Under the pieces are notes generated by a model. That model saw nothing but the letters and a program-made list of their open reading frames with translations, was not told the origin of the DNA and searched no databases. The position numbers were made by a program, and so were the translations under genes. A stretch of 64,000 bases of DNA, taken from assembly GCA_916613615.1 (NCBI GenBank), contig OU744730.1:8018406-8082405 (forward strand), read 5' to 3'. Of the stretch, positions 1-14,264 are shown piece by piece. The first letter of the stretch is position 1. Each line of letters opens with the position of its first letter. Source of the DNA: Steromphala cineraria (Eukaryota > Mollusca > Gastropoda > Trochida > Trochidae).

Positions 1-151
1 ACTCAGCAATGAGGTCCAACAAACACTAGATACGCTGTTAAACCATTATCCCTCTTACAGATTTCTAGATATTTGAAATCCTCTGATACAAGTTTACCAA
101 CACATATTTTCAATGGAGCAATCATTCAACACCTATCTCTTTTTCTTCCAG

Positions 152-3100
152 GTCCCTGGACTATGATCGTCTTCCTGGTCACTTCTACAGCTTCACAGTG
201 ACCGCCACAGACAAGGGTAGCCCTTCTTCATCTGGCACCGCCAACGTGCGAGTCTTCATGACCAACGTGAATGATGAACCACCGGAGATCATCCTTGATG
301 ACCAGAAACTGAGTGTACGAGAGGACGCCAATGTAGGAGAAGTTGTGACTGTTGTACAGGCTATTGATCTCGACAGGGACCGAGTTGAGTTCTACTTCTC
401 TCGTAAGTTTTTATTTGCTCAGGTTACAATCTTTGACGCTTTTGCCCGAATCATGTTTACTTGTAGCTCAGGGTATACATACATCTAGTCCTTGTACTGA
501 TTTTAACACCTTAAACCCAAACTTATTCACTCGCCATTAACAAAATGTGCAAAAATATTATGTTTTTATTAAAAGGTTTAAAGAATCTAAGATCATAATT
601 TGTATTTGCTGTTGATTAAGTTCGTCTTATGTTGCAACCTCAGTCTTATTTTTAACAAAAATATATTGTTTCACTATGCTTCAAACCATTTTGTTTTATA
701 CCTGCCATAAACAAAAGTGATATTCATACAATTCACAGCAAGGAATACACAGTACGAGATCTTTGACATCATCCCCACATCTGGTCTTATACGAGTGAAG
801 AGGCCAGTACCGACAAACCGTGACGAGTATGTGCTGAACATCACAGCGCTAGATGATGGAAGTTGTTGTGGAAGCACCGTCCGCTTGTCAAGTGAAGTCT
901 ACCTCAATGTTGAAATAGTTGACACCAACACCCACAAACCTTCCTTCCCTGACTGTAGTCAGTACAGCAGCACAACGTTCAAAGAGAATGAACCACCCTC
1001 GACACCAGTTCTTGTCGTAAGTTATTAGGTGGCCTGGTGAACTTGTCACTTGGTACTGGAACTCTTTCTCAAAACATGTGTCAACTTTTGTCAACTGAAT
1101 TTTAACTGCTTAAATATTTCAAAGGTAGAAGTTTTATAAATTGTCTTGTCATGTTGACTTTCTGAAATAACTTAGACTTTGCGAAATAAGAGAGAGATCA
1201 AGTATATATTTACAAATAAATATAATATATATTTAATGTTAAATTCACGCTGACGATTCAATTTGTCAACATTTTCCCCTTTTTTAATTAGATTCAAGCC
1301 GTGGATCAGGATCGAGGAGAAAATGGGCGTGTCACTTATTCCATTTTGCGGGGATCAAGTCATCCAGGACTTTTCAACATAGACAGAGACACTGGCAATT
1401 TGACCAGCGCCCAACCCTTCGACCGAGAACAACGATCATCCTACTCCATCACAGTTAAAGGGACAGATCAGGGTACTCCTCCATTGGACGGGTACTGTAC
1501 CTTCACCATGTCCATCGATGACGTCAACGACAATCAGCCAGTCTTCGATCAGCCTCGATACAACGCAAAGATCAGTCAAGACTTGCAACCCGGACATTCC
1601 ATCGTCACAGTCAGAGCCAACGATGCTGACCTTGGAATTAATGCATGGGTCATCTACAGTCTTGTTCCAAGCAATGACGCTGCCTTCTTCCGTATTGAGA
1701 ATGAAGCCGGTATTATCTACCTCAAAAAGTCGGTCGGACAGGTAAGCCATGAACATAATTGAACATGATTGAACAGGACCTGATGGTGTCACTAACAAAA
1801 TAATAGTCCTAAATCATAAGACTTTTCCACTATCACATTTGTCCATCCTATTACGGGGAAAACTATTCATCTGATTCTTTTCACATTTTGCATGTGCAGT
1901 GCCAAATCAAAACTAAAATTGATAAGTTTTTTTTTGTTTTTTTTTGTTTTTTACAAAATTAGGTTCCATTTTTTTGCTTAGTCATTTGTCAATCAAAATT
2001 TGTCCAAGCTATAGAAGACAAACTATTCATCCATACTATTTCCAATTTTGTACATGCACTCTACCTCACAAGAAGTGTGTAATGAACCAATTTCGATAAT
2101 TTTTAGTTTGTCTGACTTATTTCAGTAAACTATCCTATTCTTTTCATATTTTAAATATTTCTTTTAACTTATTGGGAGAGATAAGAATAAAATATTGTTC
2201 GAAAAATTGCAGAAATTCATTCATTCTTCTCAATTCCTCTTTTGGGGTCAAATGCTATGCAGGAGATGTCTAGATGGAAAGTGAAAAATAATTCAGTTAA
2301 TCAGGGATGTTTAAGTGACCCACGCTCACTTTTTTGCTTGTGTAAATTAAACTGTTATTATACCCCCGCCTTACAGCGTAAGCGGGGGTATATAGCAGTC
2401 ATTCTGTCTGTCCGTCTGTCTGTCCGTCACAAAAGTTTGTCCGGAGCATATCTCCCAAACTATTCATGCTAGCTTCACCAAACTTCATACACTTATCAAC
2501 TATGATCCCTAGATGTGCCTTTTGAGGGTTAGACCAACAAATTATTTTTATTTTTTGCGGTTTTCATGGAAACATGACTAAAACAGTGACTTTATGACCA
2601 AGTCCTTTGTCCGGAGCATATCTTCTAAACAATACATGCTAACTTCACCAAACTTCATACACTTATCAACCATGATCCCTAAATGTGCCTTTTGAGGGTT
2701 AGACAAACAAATTATTTTTATTTTTTGCGGTTTCCATGGAAACATGACCAAAACAATGACTTTATGACCAAGTCCTATGTCGAGAGCATATCTCCTAAAC
2801 TATACATGCTAGCTTCACCAAACTTCATAAACATATCAACCAATATCCCTACATGTACCTTTCCAGGGTTAGACCCACAATTTTATTTTATTTTTGCGGT
2901 TTACATGGAAACATAACTAAAACAGTGACTCTGACCAATTCCTTTGTCGAGAGCATATCTCCTAAACTATTCATGCTAGCTTCACTAAACTTCATACAAT
3001 TATCAACCGTGATCCCCAGATAGGCCTTTTTGAAGGTTAGACAAACAAATTATCTTTATTTTTTGCGGTTTCCATGGAAACATGACTCATCCTACACTTT

Positions 3101-6100
3101 TCATGCTAGCTTCACCAAACTTCATACACTTATCAACCATTATCCCTAGATGTGCGGTTAGACCAACAGATTATTTTTCTTGTTTGCATTTTTCATGGAT
3201 AAATGACTCAAAAGTGATTCAATGATAAATTACATTGTCCTGAACATATTTCGTGAAATATACATCTCAGCTTCACGGACTTTGACACAACAAAAATAAT
3301 CTTGGACTTTGACACAACAAAAATAATCTTGGACTTTGACACAACAAAAATAATCTTGTCCTCACTACATCTCGTGGAATATTCATGATAACTACCTCAA
3401 ATTTGAAACAAAAATCAACCATTATTCCTAGATGTACCTTTTTGATTGTAAAACCTATTAATGAATTTGGTATTTGGGTTTCAGTGGAAAGAAGACTTAC
3501 ACAAAGAGATACTGTATTTTCAACTATCATACAACTTTAACCAATATTAATCAGTTTTACTATTTGAATTTTTTTTAACAAAGTGGCGAGCGGGGGTATG
3601 TGAGCTTTGCTCGCTTCTTTACTTGTTGGAATACTCGGTGGGATGCTTGGTCCATTATAAACGTCATGCGAGTTTGATAGAACCGTTTTGTTTGACCTAT
3701 TCATAACATGACCTTACCTGAGCATCAATTGTGAGGAAAGATTGTTTCTAACCAATTTTTGTTATTTCAGCAAAGACAATTTTCATTTGACGTAAAGGTG
3801 TCAGACAAGGGGCAGCCCCCTCTCTGGAGTTCAGTCACAGTTGCAGTGACTCTTACCAATAGCAGGAATAAACCCCCAAGTTGGATCCGAGACGACTATG
3901 ATAGCACCCCATACAGGATTCTAGAGACTGCACCAATTTCATTCGTCATCGCAACCTTTGAGGCACAGTCCAATGTGGATGACCCGACCGTCACCTTTTC
4001 CTTGATCGATAGCAAAGGACAAATTGCAAAATCTTTCCCTCCATTTGGAATAAGTTATGCTGGTAACAAAGTCAACCTGACTGTGTTTTCAACCATGGAC
4101 TTCAATGTCAAAAACAGATATGAGATTCGTCTCAGGGGATCGGTGAGTTTGTATTGAGTTTGAATAATTTAATTGATGAATTGATGATTTTTTATACTTG
4201 ATTATTTCTCTCCAATGGCTGAAATATGTCCAAGGTTCGCTCATGATTTATATTCCAGAACCGTGGTGCTGTAGTCATGTCGTCTGAGATCCATCCCGTT
4301 ATAGAACTAATCGACACCAACAACAAAGTTCCTAAATTCTTCGGTTTGGATACAGCTACTAGTTACTATCCAGGCAGTCTTCCGGAGAATTCACCACCTG
4401 GTCAAACTGTCATTAAAATCAAAGCCTTTGATGAAGATCCAACATCCCCTAATAATCTGGTGAGGATTTATGATTGATGATCTTTCTAATGATAACAATG
4501 ATGATGGATTTATTAAATATACAACACCAAACCAACAATGATATAATTATGATAATGATAGTGATCATGTTAACAATTTTATAATACGAATACCATAATA
4601 TTTTCAATTCCAATAATCAAAAAATTATATGTTAACACAAGAATTTGTAGTTTTGTTTTCCAGATATTCATGTTTGGAATAGGAATCACATTGTACCCAT
4701 GTAGGATTATCAAAATCATTGAAATAATTTTCAGTTTCTTTAACCACTGTTTTCCCTTTCAGCTAACATTCAGCATCATTGACAAGCCTGGTGTGTCGGA
4801 CAAGTTCGACATCGTAAAGATTGACGCTAACACTGCCGTCCTGACATCAAAGGTATCGTTTGATCGTGAAGACACGAGTCAACTTTATCTTGACGTTATG
4901 GTGAAAGACGGAATAGAATCTTCAAGACCAGGACATCCCGCTGGTCAGCCAAATACAGGTAGAACCTACTTCTGAGCCTTGGAAACCGAAAAGGGGCTCG
5001 ACCAATATAGTAAATGAATTTGTACTGTTGCAGATATTAAGATCCAAAACAAAACAATGTTACATCACTACATGTACATTTTTCTAATGTTTTTGTTTCT
5101 GTTTGCAGCCAAGGTTGTGGTGAGTATCCGTATCACCGACATGAACGACAACTCACCCTACTTCACTCAGACCTACAACGCCAGCGTGAGAGAAGATGCC
5201 TCCATACAGGAGAGTATCGTTTCCGTCAGTGCCAAAGATCCTGATGATGGTAAAATATTGTTTATAATGGTTTCTTGAAATGACTCTACTGACATAAAGG
5301 TTGTTTTTTTCATTGATATTAAACAGTTTCCAGTTTCAATTCACTGAAATGTTATTGAAAACATACTGGCACATACTCAGATTACTAATGGTGATAGGAA
5401 ATAACTCTCTCTTTCATTAGTTCAACTTCTGAACGCCTTTCCATTTGTATTCAACGAGAAGGCAACAAGCTGATTTTAAATTGCAAAAAAATCAATAGGT
5501 TTGCTTTCATAGATAAAGTTCTACATGATGAGAGAGAGAGAGTTTATTTCAGTAAAAGGGCCACGAGCCCATTATACATCAGATTTTATACATGTTGTAT
5601 TATACATTATACATATGATATACATGATCATTAAGACTAATTGAGATACTCAATTAATGAAATTTAACATAATGGAGCCTGAAAGAAAATTGATAATGTT
5701 TATTATTTCCTCTCCAGCTTCTGTTTTATCCTACTCAATAACTGGTGGAAACGTCCAGGACTCATTTGGTGCACAGGCAAAAACAGGGGTGGTTTTTGTG
5801 GCTCGACAACTGGACTATGAAACCGAGCAACATGTAAGTTAGTTTGGGCTGACTGTTGTTCTGAAGTCAGTCTTTTTCTGTTATATTGGAATATATATGA
5901 TGAGAGAAGTTTGTTTCATTTTTTAAAAGAATAGACATTATGATTTTTTTTACTAAAATGCAAATAAAGACGCACAAAAATATTGGACGTTTATGAACAA
6001 GATTGAAATATAGTTTTATGTAGTATACATGTAGAAAATATCTATTGAAATTCACCCTGACATGATTCTTAATTTTTTGAAGCCTTATCAGAAAACTCTT

Positions 6101-9100
6101 TGATAAGACAAAAGAAAATAATGAATAATTAGATTTTATTACAATCAGTTAGTAGGAGTAAGATAAGGAATCTATCAAACTAGTTTTGATTAATACATAT
6201 TATGCACATGACTTGACCAAAGCTTATTAACATTCTAGGTTTACACACTGACGATGAACGTGTCAGACGGAATCTACTCCAACAGTACAACAGTCACGAT
6301 CCATGTTCTTGATGCGAATGACAACAGTCCTGTTTTTAAGGAGGATCCGTACGTGATTACGAACGTCGTAGAAGAGGACAGGTCCATCACAGCCTCAAAT
6401 CCCATGTCTCTTGTTCGGGTTAGTTACATCCCCTTCAACCCGGGGCCAGTTGTTCTTGTCATCTACATTGTATAACCCTTGGGATTTTAAATCAGGAAAA
6501 GCATTTTCCAGAGCTTATGCTGAACTTGGCGATACCATGAACTTATTCCAATCTTTTCAAATAAAGCCATTTCTTTGGGTAATTATCCCCTGCAACAAAT
6601 CAAGGAGTTTATTAGTTTGTCCATGCAGGATGGGGATTACTCCATGCAGGATAGGGATAACTTTTCTCAGATTATTAATCATCTATCAGTATTAATGCTA
6701 GGACTGATAAAAAAATGTCTTGTCACGTCCTTGCATCACTTTCCAGATTTGTTACGGAAATTAGTCCCTTTACTACAGATAATGCAAACATCAGACCCAT
6801 CAAGGACGATGATATCAACCGAACCAACAATATGCTATACGTTTTCTTCTATATGATAACAATACCCTCCAAGAAATCAATAACAAATAGGTTGTTCCTT
6901 TTAAAGGTTACTTTGAATACTAATAACGATTTAATTTCCACATCGGGTATCAGCCACAGACACCGACATCAACCCACCCACCAATATCACATTCTCTCAT
7001 TTTTACATGTACCAATGCCCTTGTAATTGTAACACTTACTAAGAAACCAAAGACAAGGAAAACAAAAAATGGTTGATTCGTCCTTTTTTCTTGAAGTGAG
7101 AAAAGGGTTAATATGATACTTTCTCCATCAGGTAACAGCCACAGACGCCGACATCAACCGACCGACCAATTTCCGGTACTCTCTTCTTGGAGCAGGGACT
7201 CAGCCTCCAGAGAAATATTTTGACATCAACGCAACGACTGGACAGGTGTATCTGCTCACAAGTCTTGACCGTGATCTGCCGGGTGGACGAGCCACGTACC
7301 AGTTCAATGTCCGAGCTCAGGACGAACTGGACCCCCCTCCTGGGTCTTCGAGTCTTGACCCTCCCAAGTTCGGCTACACCAGCGTGCAGGTCAAACCTAT
7401 CGACATCAACGACATGGCTCCCGTGTTTATCTCCAACGCTGAGGGCAGTGTCGTGGAACACTCACCAAGAGGTTGGCTTACTTGTCTTATAGTTGACTTG
7501 AGTTATAGTTATGCATTTGATCTGTTCCGCTATCTTGAATGTTTACCGATCAACAGTTGTCAACCTACAATTCTGTTAAAAAGATTAAAAATATTAAAAT
7601 TGACCAAGCAGCAACAAAAGATATCTCACTCACAAGATAACAATTGCAAACATAACAAGGTTGAAAAAAATACATTTTTAGTTACCAATTAGTTAAATAT
7701 CTGTTTAGAGGAGTTCAAAAAAATTCTGAAACATTTTATATACATTTTTGTCTTTAAAAAATTTCACAAATAAATATCTCAAATGCTGTTACAGGTTCAT
7801 CTGTCATGACTGTTGTTGCTATTGACTACGACGAGGGTATGAACGGAACGGTGATCTATGAAATAGTGGAAGGACCATCAGAGATAGCAAATGGATTCAA
7901 GTTCAGTATTCAGCCAAACACAGGCTTGATACAGACCAACACCGATGAGAATGGACTGGACCGAGAGACGACGCCCACTTACAGTGTGAAGGTCAAGGCC
8001 TCGGACAGAGGAAATAAGCCAATGGCTACAGAGACTGAAGTTACCATTAGTCTTGATGACAAGAACGACCAGATTCCAAAGTTTGAGAAACCGATTTACA
8101 AGATTGAGATGTCTGAAGCCCTTATTACTGGACCCATCGGACGTGTCAAGGCAACTGATGATGATGTTGGTGAAAATGCTCGTCTTGACTACAGCCTGCG
8201 TAATTTCCTCGATTTCTTCGCAATATACACGGATGAAAATAATAACGAAGGCATCATTAACGTGTTTAAGGTCAGTATTTCATATCATATCTACTCCAAA
8301 ACATCTTGACTCAACCGCTAATCATCTCAGCCATCAAACCGGTTTGACTATTTTGACTCAACTCCCTAATCCCCATTCTCTCATATAACTGCAGCTCCCA
8401 AATCTTTCCAACTCTACTATTAACTCTGTAAATCATATCAACTCCCGAATCATCTCCACTCTCTGAAAATCATATCCCTGTTTCTCACAAATCTCATCTC
8501 AACTGAGTCACCTCAGCTCCCAAATCATCTCAGCTCCTTACTTATGCCAGCATCAAATTAACCGCAACTACTTAATCTTCCTAACTCTACTCTTAACTCT
8601 GTAAATCATTTATATACTCAAGTTACTTCAACTCACTAATCATTATAACACCAAATCATATCAACTGACGAAATCATCTCCACTCTCAAATCATCTCAAC
8701 TCCTTGTTTCTACTAAGTCTCCTCAGCTCCCAAATCATCTCAGCACCTAAATCATCTCAGCACCCAAATCATCTCAGCACCTAAATCATCTCCGATCCCA
8801 AATCATCTCAGCACCCAAATCATCTCAGCACCCAAATCATCTCAACTCCTTGTTTCTACTAAGTCTCCTCAGTTCCCAAATCATCTCAGCACCTAAATCA
8901 TCTCAGCACCCAAATCATCTCAGCACCCAAATCATCTCCACTCTCAAATCATCTCAGCACCCAAATCATCTCAGCACCCAAATCATCTCAGCACCCAAAT
9001 CATCTCAGCACCCAAATCATCTCAGCACCCAAATCATCTCCACTCTCAAATCATCTCAGCTCCCAAATCATCTCAGCTCCCAAATCATCTCATCTCAGCT

Positions 9101-12100
9101 CTCCAATTATATCAGCTCACAAACTGTCTTGGCTCTCTTAATTCAACTCTCAAATCATCTCAGCACCTAAATCATCTCAGCACCCAAATCATCTCAGCAC
9201 CCAAATCATCTCCACTCTCAAATCATCTCAGCACCCAAATCATCTCAGCACCCAAATCATCTCAGCACCCAAATCATCTCAGCACCCAAATCATCTCCGA
9301 TCCCAAATCATCTCAGCACCTAAATCATCTCCGATCCCAAATCATCTCAGCTCCCAAATCATCTCAGCTCCCAAATCATCTCGTCTCAGCTCCCCAATTA
9401 TATCAGCTCACAAACAATCTTGGCTCTCTTAGTTCAACTATCAAATCATCTCATCTCAGCTCCCCAATTATATCAGCTCACAAACTGTCTTGGCTCTCTT
9501 AGTTCAACTATCAAATCATCTCAACCCCAGAAAAACCTTCAAATCTCAAAACCTTTTATCCCAATCCATATCACTTCCAATTAATCTCAATTATCAAACA
9601 CCCAAACTTCCCACAATTCATCCAAACTCATCCAAACTCAAGTTTCTTTTCCTAAAATGTTACTGTTACTCATCTTTCAGTCCGTGGACTATGAGAACCC
9701 AGCTGAACGGTTCTTCAACCTGACAGTAGTTGTACAGGACCCTGAACCAAGCCACACAGCTGTAGCTTACGTAGAGGTGACTGTCACTGACTTCAACGAC
9801 AACGCTCCAGAGTTTGTCAAATCCAGGGTCGAAGTCTCTGAATACGAATCTGCTCCGGTTGGAACTCTTTTGGCCCACTTCTCAGCCAGTGATGCGGACA
9901 GCGGAATGAATGCCATCTTTGAGTAAGTTTTTCTTGATCTACTATGAATTTTTACAATGATTTGAACGGCATTTTTGTGTAACGTTTTTCTTATTGTAAT
10001 TTATGTAGCATTTAGATCCTGTTGAAATTACTCCAGTGAAAATTTAGAGTAGATGATTGACCGAATGACTTACTAGGTTATCTATGGATAATTCATGTAT
10101 AATTTGTGATTGTTGAATTCCAAATAAATCTGAATTCTATTTATTTCCCAGGTACACGATTGACTAATCAGAGTAGCCTGATCTACGTATGATAATTTAT
10201 GTAAATTTAGTATTGTTAAATAACAAATAAATATCTGATTTCCTAATTTTCCCAGGTACACGATTGACCGAAAGACTGACCAGGGCCGATTGTTCAGTGT
10301 GGACCAGAACGGGAACGTGACTATCAGGAAGATGATGGACCGAGAGACTCAGGATCACCACATAGTACATATTCTGGCTATTGATAAAGGTCAGAAGAGA
10401 CAAGGTTTAAAAAAATTAAAGAATGCAATCATACCCCTTTGAGTTCCGTATTATTAAAATCATTGAATTGAAAAAGGAGATCCACTCAAAAAGAAATTTA
10501 TACCATTATATCATATATATATATTATATTATATTAGGCAAAAGAAATTATACCATAAATAATTCAAGACAGTTTAAGCCATGGTTAAATTTCAACATTT
10601 CATAACTTTTTTTATTCCAATTCCAAACATTCTGGCAAAAAAGCAAATTGAAAAGGCTGTTTAAGGACCCAAACTGAATTTGAACAATAAAAGTATCATG
10701 AATGAATGAAATTGTGAGTACTTCTTCACAACTAATTAATCTATCGCAGGGGCTCGTTGTCGCATCCACAGGATTTTGTAACTTACACCCTTGAAAACTT
10801 TTGCCCCTGAGTGTAGTTATTCCAAATTTTAAACCTGCATTCATACTCCTTATCAAATCCCGATTTTTCTTAGTGAATTGCTTCAAATAGAGCATTCTTG
10901 ATAGTTTTCACTATTAAAATTTAATTTGTAACAAATCCAGTGTAAATGGAATTTTTAGAATGGCAAATATAGATTTCAAGTTCAGAGATGATGGTTCGCT
11001 GTATTAATTAATGTTGTCATCTTTTAAAACCTGTAAATCAGTGAAGGGGCCCTTTGGAAGTTGTTGAAAATTGAAATCATATTTAAAACTATTAGTTTTG
11101 TGGAGATCAGGTAAGTCAGTTACTAGCATCTCGGACGGGCCTCTCGAACAAAGTGTCCCTGCTATTATCCGATGCATGTCATTAACTATGCTAGTAACTA
11201 TAACATAAACAGCCTTTATATTTTCTGTAATCATATTTTCTACAGGTGACCCAGTGCAAACCGGCACTGGTACACTGGTGATCAAAGTATTGGATGTTAA
11301 CGACAATTACCCAATATTTGCCAACAACTATCATCCAATAGTGATGGAGAACTCAAAGCTTCCTGTAGCCCTTGTACAAGTGATTGAAGCAGTTGATGCA
11401 GACAAGGATCCGTTTGGTGCCCCCTTCGGTTTCTCTGAACCTACTTGTAGCAACGGGACTAATGCGTGTCCATGTGACACCACACCAACTTGTCATGACT
11501 TCAGTTTTGTCTTTAATGCAAGTGAGTCTTTGTCAACATCTAGAATGTAACATACACATGTAAAGTCAATTTATATACGAGTACACAGAGAAATACCATT
11601 CACACCAAGATATCACATTAACTGAAGGTCACTGAAGGGGGACGTAAATCATGCATGTAGTTTTATTCACGAAACAGTAAAGATTCTCTGAATCTTTTTA
11701 CAGTTAATTTGACGGACATGAAAAGTAATTTCTAAATTCTTAGAATGTCTGCATAATTGCATTTCATAAGTTCATAATGCCATTCTTGTTTCTTGTTTAT
11801 AATTAAATTGTGCTTTGCTGTGATTTTAAAAAAAAGGCGGACAAGATTCTACACAACTTATATCTTGCATGAATAAACAACAAAGGTCCCACCATTTTTA
11901 GCTCATCTGGCCTGTAAGGCCCGATGGGCTTATGGCATGGCATGGTGTCCGGCGTCCGTCTGTCCGTCCGCAAACTTTGTGGAATTTTGACTTCTTCTCC
12001 AGAACCATAAGGCCTAGAAACCTACAACTTTGTGTACAGAATCCTTGGCTAGTGAGGATTAAAAATTGTAGCTTTGGTGGCCCTGTGACCCCTAATAAGG

Positions 12101-13584
12101 GCCACAGATGCCACGCCCTAAAAACCTATTTTCATCTACTTCTCCAGAACCATGATGCCTAGAAAGCTGAAACTTTGTGTACAGAATCCTTGGCTAGTGA
12201 GGATTATAAATTATAGCTTTGGTGGCCCTGTGACCCCTAATAAGGGCCACAGATGCCACGCCCTAAAAACCTATTTTCATCTTCTTCTCCAGAACCATGA
12301 TGCCTAGAAAGCTGAAACTTTGTGAACAGACTCCTTGAATAGTGAGGATTATGAATTGTCGTTTTGGTGACCTTGTTACCCCGGATAAAGGCAACAGGGG
12401 CCACGCCCTAAAAACCTATTTTCATCTTCTTCTCCAGAACCGTGAGGCCTAGAAAGCTGAAACTTTGTGTACAGACTTCTTGAATAGTTAGGATTATAAA
12501 TTGTAGCTTTGATGTCCTTGTGACCCCCAACAAGGGCCACAGGGGCCATGCCCTAAAAACCTATTCTCATTTTCTTCTCCAGAATCATAAGGCCTATAAA
12601 GCTAAACTTTGTGTACAGACTCCTTGACTAGTGAGGATTATAAATTGTAACTTTAGTGGCCCTGTGACCCCCAACAAGGGCCACAGGGGCCATGCCCTAA
12701 AAACCTATTCTCATTTTCTTCTCCAGAATCATAAGGCCTATAAAGCTAAACTTTGTGTACAGACTCCTTGACTAGTGAGGATTATGAATTATAGCTTTGG
12801 TGACCCTGTTGCCCCTAATAAAGGCAACAGGGGCCACGCCCTAAAATATTTTTGCATCTTCTTCTCCAGAACCATAAGGCCTAGAAAGCTGAAACTTTGT
12901 TTACAAACTCCTTGAATAGTGAGGATTATTAATTGTAGCTTTGATTGCCTTGTGACCCCTAATAAGGGCCAGAGGGGCCATGCCCTAAAAACCTATTTTC
13001 ATTTTCTTCTCCAGAATCATAAGGCCTAGAAATCTGAAACTTTGTGTACAGACTCCTTGACTAGTGCGGATTATGAATTGTAGCATTGGAGACCCTGTTG
13101 CCCCTAATAAAGGCAACAGGAACGTCTTTCAAATCTATTTTCATCTTCTTCTCTTGAAGTATAATGCCTAGAAAACTGAAACTTGTCGTCTATATACTTT
13201 ATTTTATGATTGTTGACCATGTGGCCTTTACAAAGGGGGAATCACTCCACACTCAACAGCATATTTGATGACGAAGCCTGATGAGCTACAGAGCCAATGG
13301 CTCTATTTTTTATATTAGCTGATGTTTTCATCTATAAAGTTCTGTTGAATTTGAGCGATATCTCACTAGTATACCTGTACAGGCACACAGACTTTGTCCT
13401 CTTTGTGTCATTCTTGTGATAGAAACTGAATTCCACTTTATATTACAGTGTCCATTTTATAATGACCTCAGAAATAATCTTATTCCAAATTTCCATCTCT
13501 CGATAAGTTCATCCAGGATAAGTTCATCCAGTCGCTCATTTCTGATGACAATATGATAATAAACAATCTTGGAAAATACACATT

Positions 13585-13676
<92 letters not shown>

Positions 13677-14264
13677 TATCTATAAAATAATCTCTTCTTT
13701 GATGGGCATTCTAGAAGTTGCGATGATGAAGAAGATGAAGGCAATATTATGGATATAAAACTTCTTTATTGAAGTTTGCGACGTTTCGACATAGATACTA
13801 ATGTCGTTATGAAGCAAGTAATGCAGGTGATACAGTGATACAACATCTCTACTTTTCTATGTACATGACCAACTGGCTTCTACTTCATTACTCAATCATG
13901 CTCTGTACTCAACCTCTTTTGTTGTAAATTATTATTATTATTAAAAGAGATTTAAGTTGCAGCTACATATATGTCCGATCCCTGCTTTTATATCATTACA
14001 ACCTCTTATATTTTATGTGCGCTTCTCTATGTTTTCCGACAGGGGGTGATTCAGGCCATGGCTCTGCAATCATTTCCACTAAACGTGTTTTTGACCGGGA
14101 ACATCAGAAGTTGTACTATCTGCCAGTATTAACCTGGGACATGCGAGGGACGGGGGACCCGCGTTCCCAAACGGGGACAAACACTCTCACTATCGAAATA
14201 GGAGACGTCAACGACAACAAACACAGTCCTGGACATAAAGACATATTAGTTTATGTATATGAAG
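152..14264 (+). CDS. Exons 1-15: cadherin repeat block
   Basis: Encodes roughly residues 1-1290 of the visible protein. About eleven complete extracellular cadherin repeats are recognisable from their calcium-linker ends, for example DDVNDNQPVF (exon 3), DMNDNSPYF (exon 7), DANDNSPVF (exon 9), DINDMAPVF (exon 10), DFNDNAPEF (exon 12), DVNDNYPIF (exon 14), with upstream DRE/DYE and DxD motifs. Some linkers are degenerate: NVNDEPP in exon 1, DTNTHKPSF in exon 2 and NSRNKPPSW in exon 4 lack one or more calcium ligands, which is also normal for some CadN repeats. Exons 14-15 carry a cysteine-containing insert (four Cys in exon 14) and the segment LTWDMRGTGDPRSQTGT before DVNDNKHSPG. Exon 10 uses the weak donor GTTGGC. 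Confidence 0.9.

Noticed and set aside
7108..7461. Minus-strand open frames opposite cadherin exons
   Set aside because: Antisense shadows of real exons; no splice or family support.
8850..9170. Open frame of 106 codons rich in SSQHPNHLSTQII
   Set aside because: Created by the 17-bp repeat reading open in one frame; no protein character.
8690..9410. CRISPR-like array of short direct repeats
   Set aside because: Units are head-to-tail without unique spacers, in a eukaryotic intron; it is a minisatellite.
13700..13840. Penelope-like element terminus (GCGACGTTTCGACATAGATA ... ATGTCGTTATGAAGC)
   Set aside because: The words recall such elements, but there is no second terminus, ribozyme core or coding part, so I did not annotate it.
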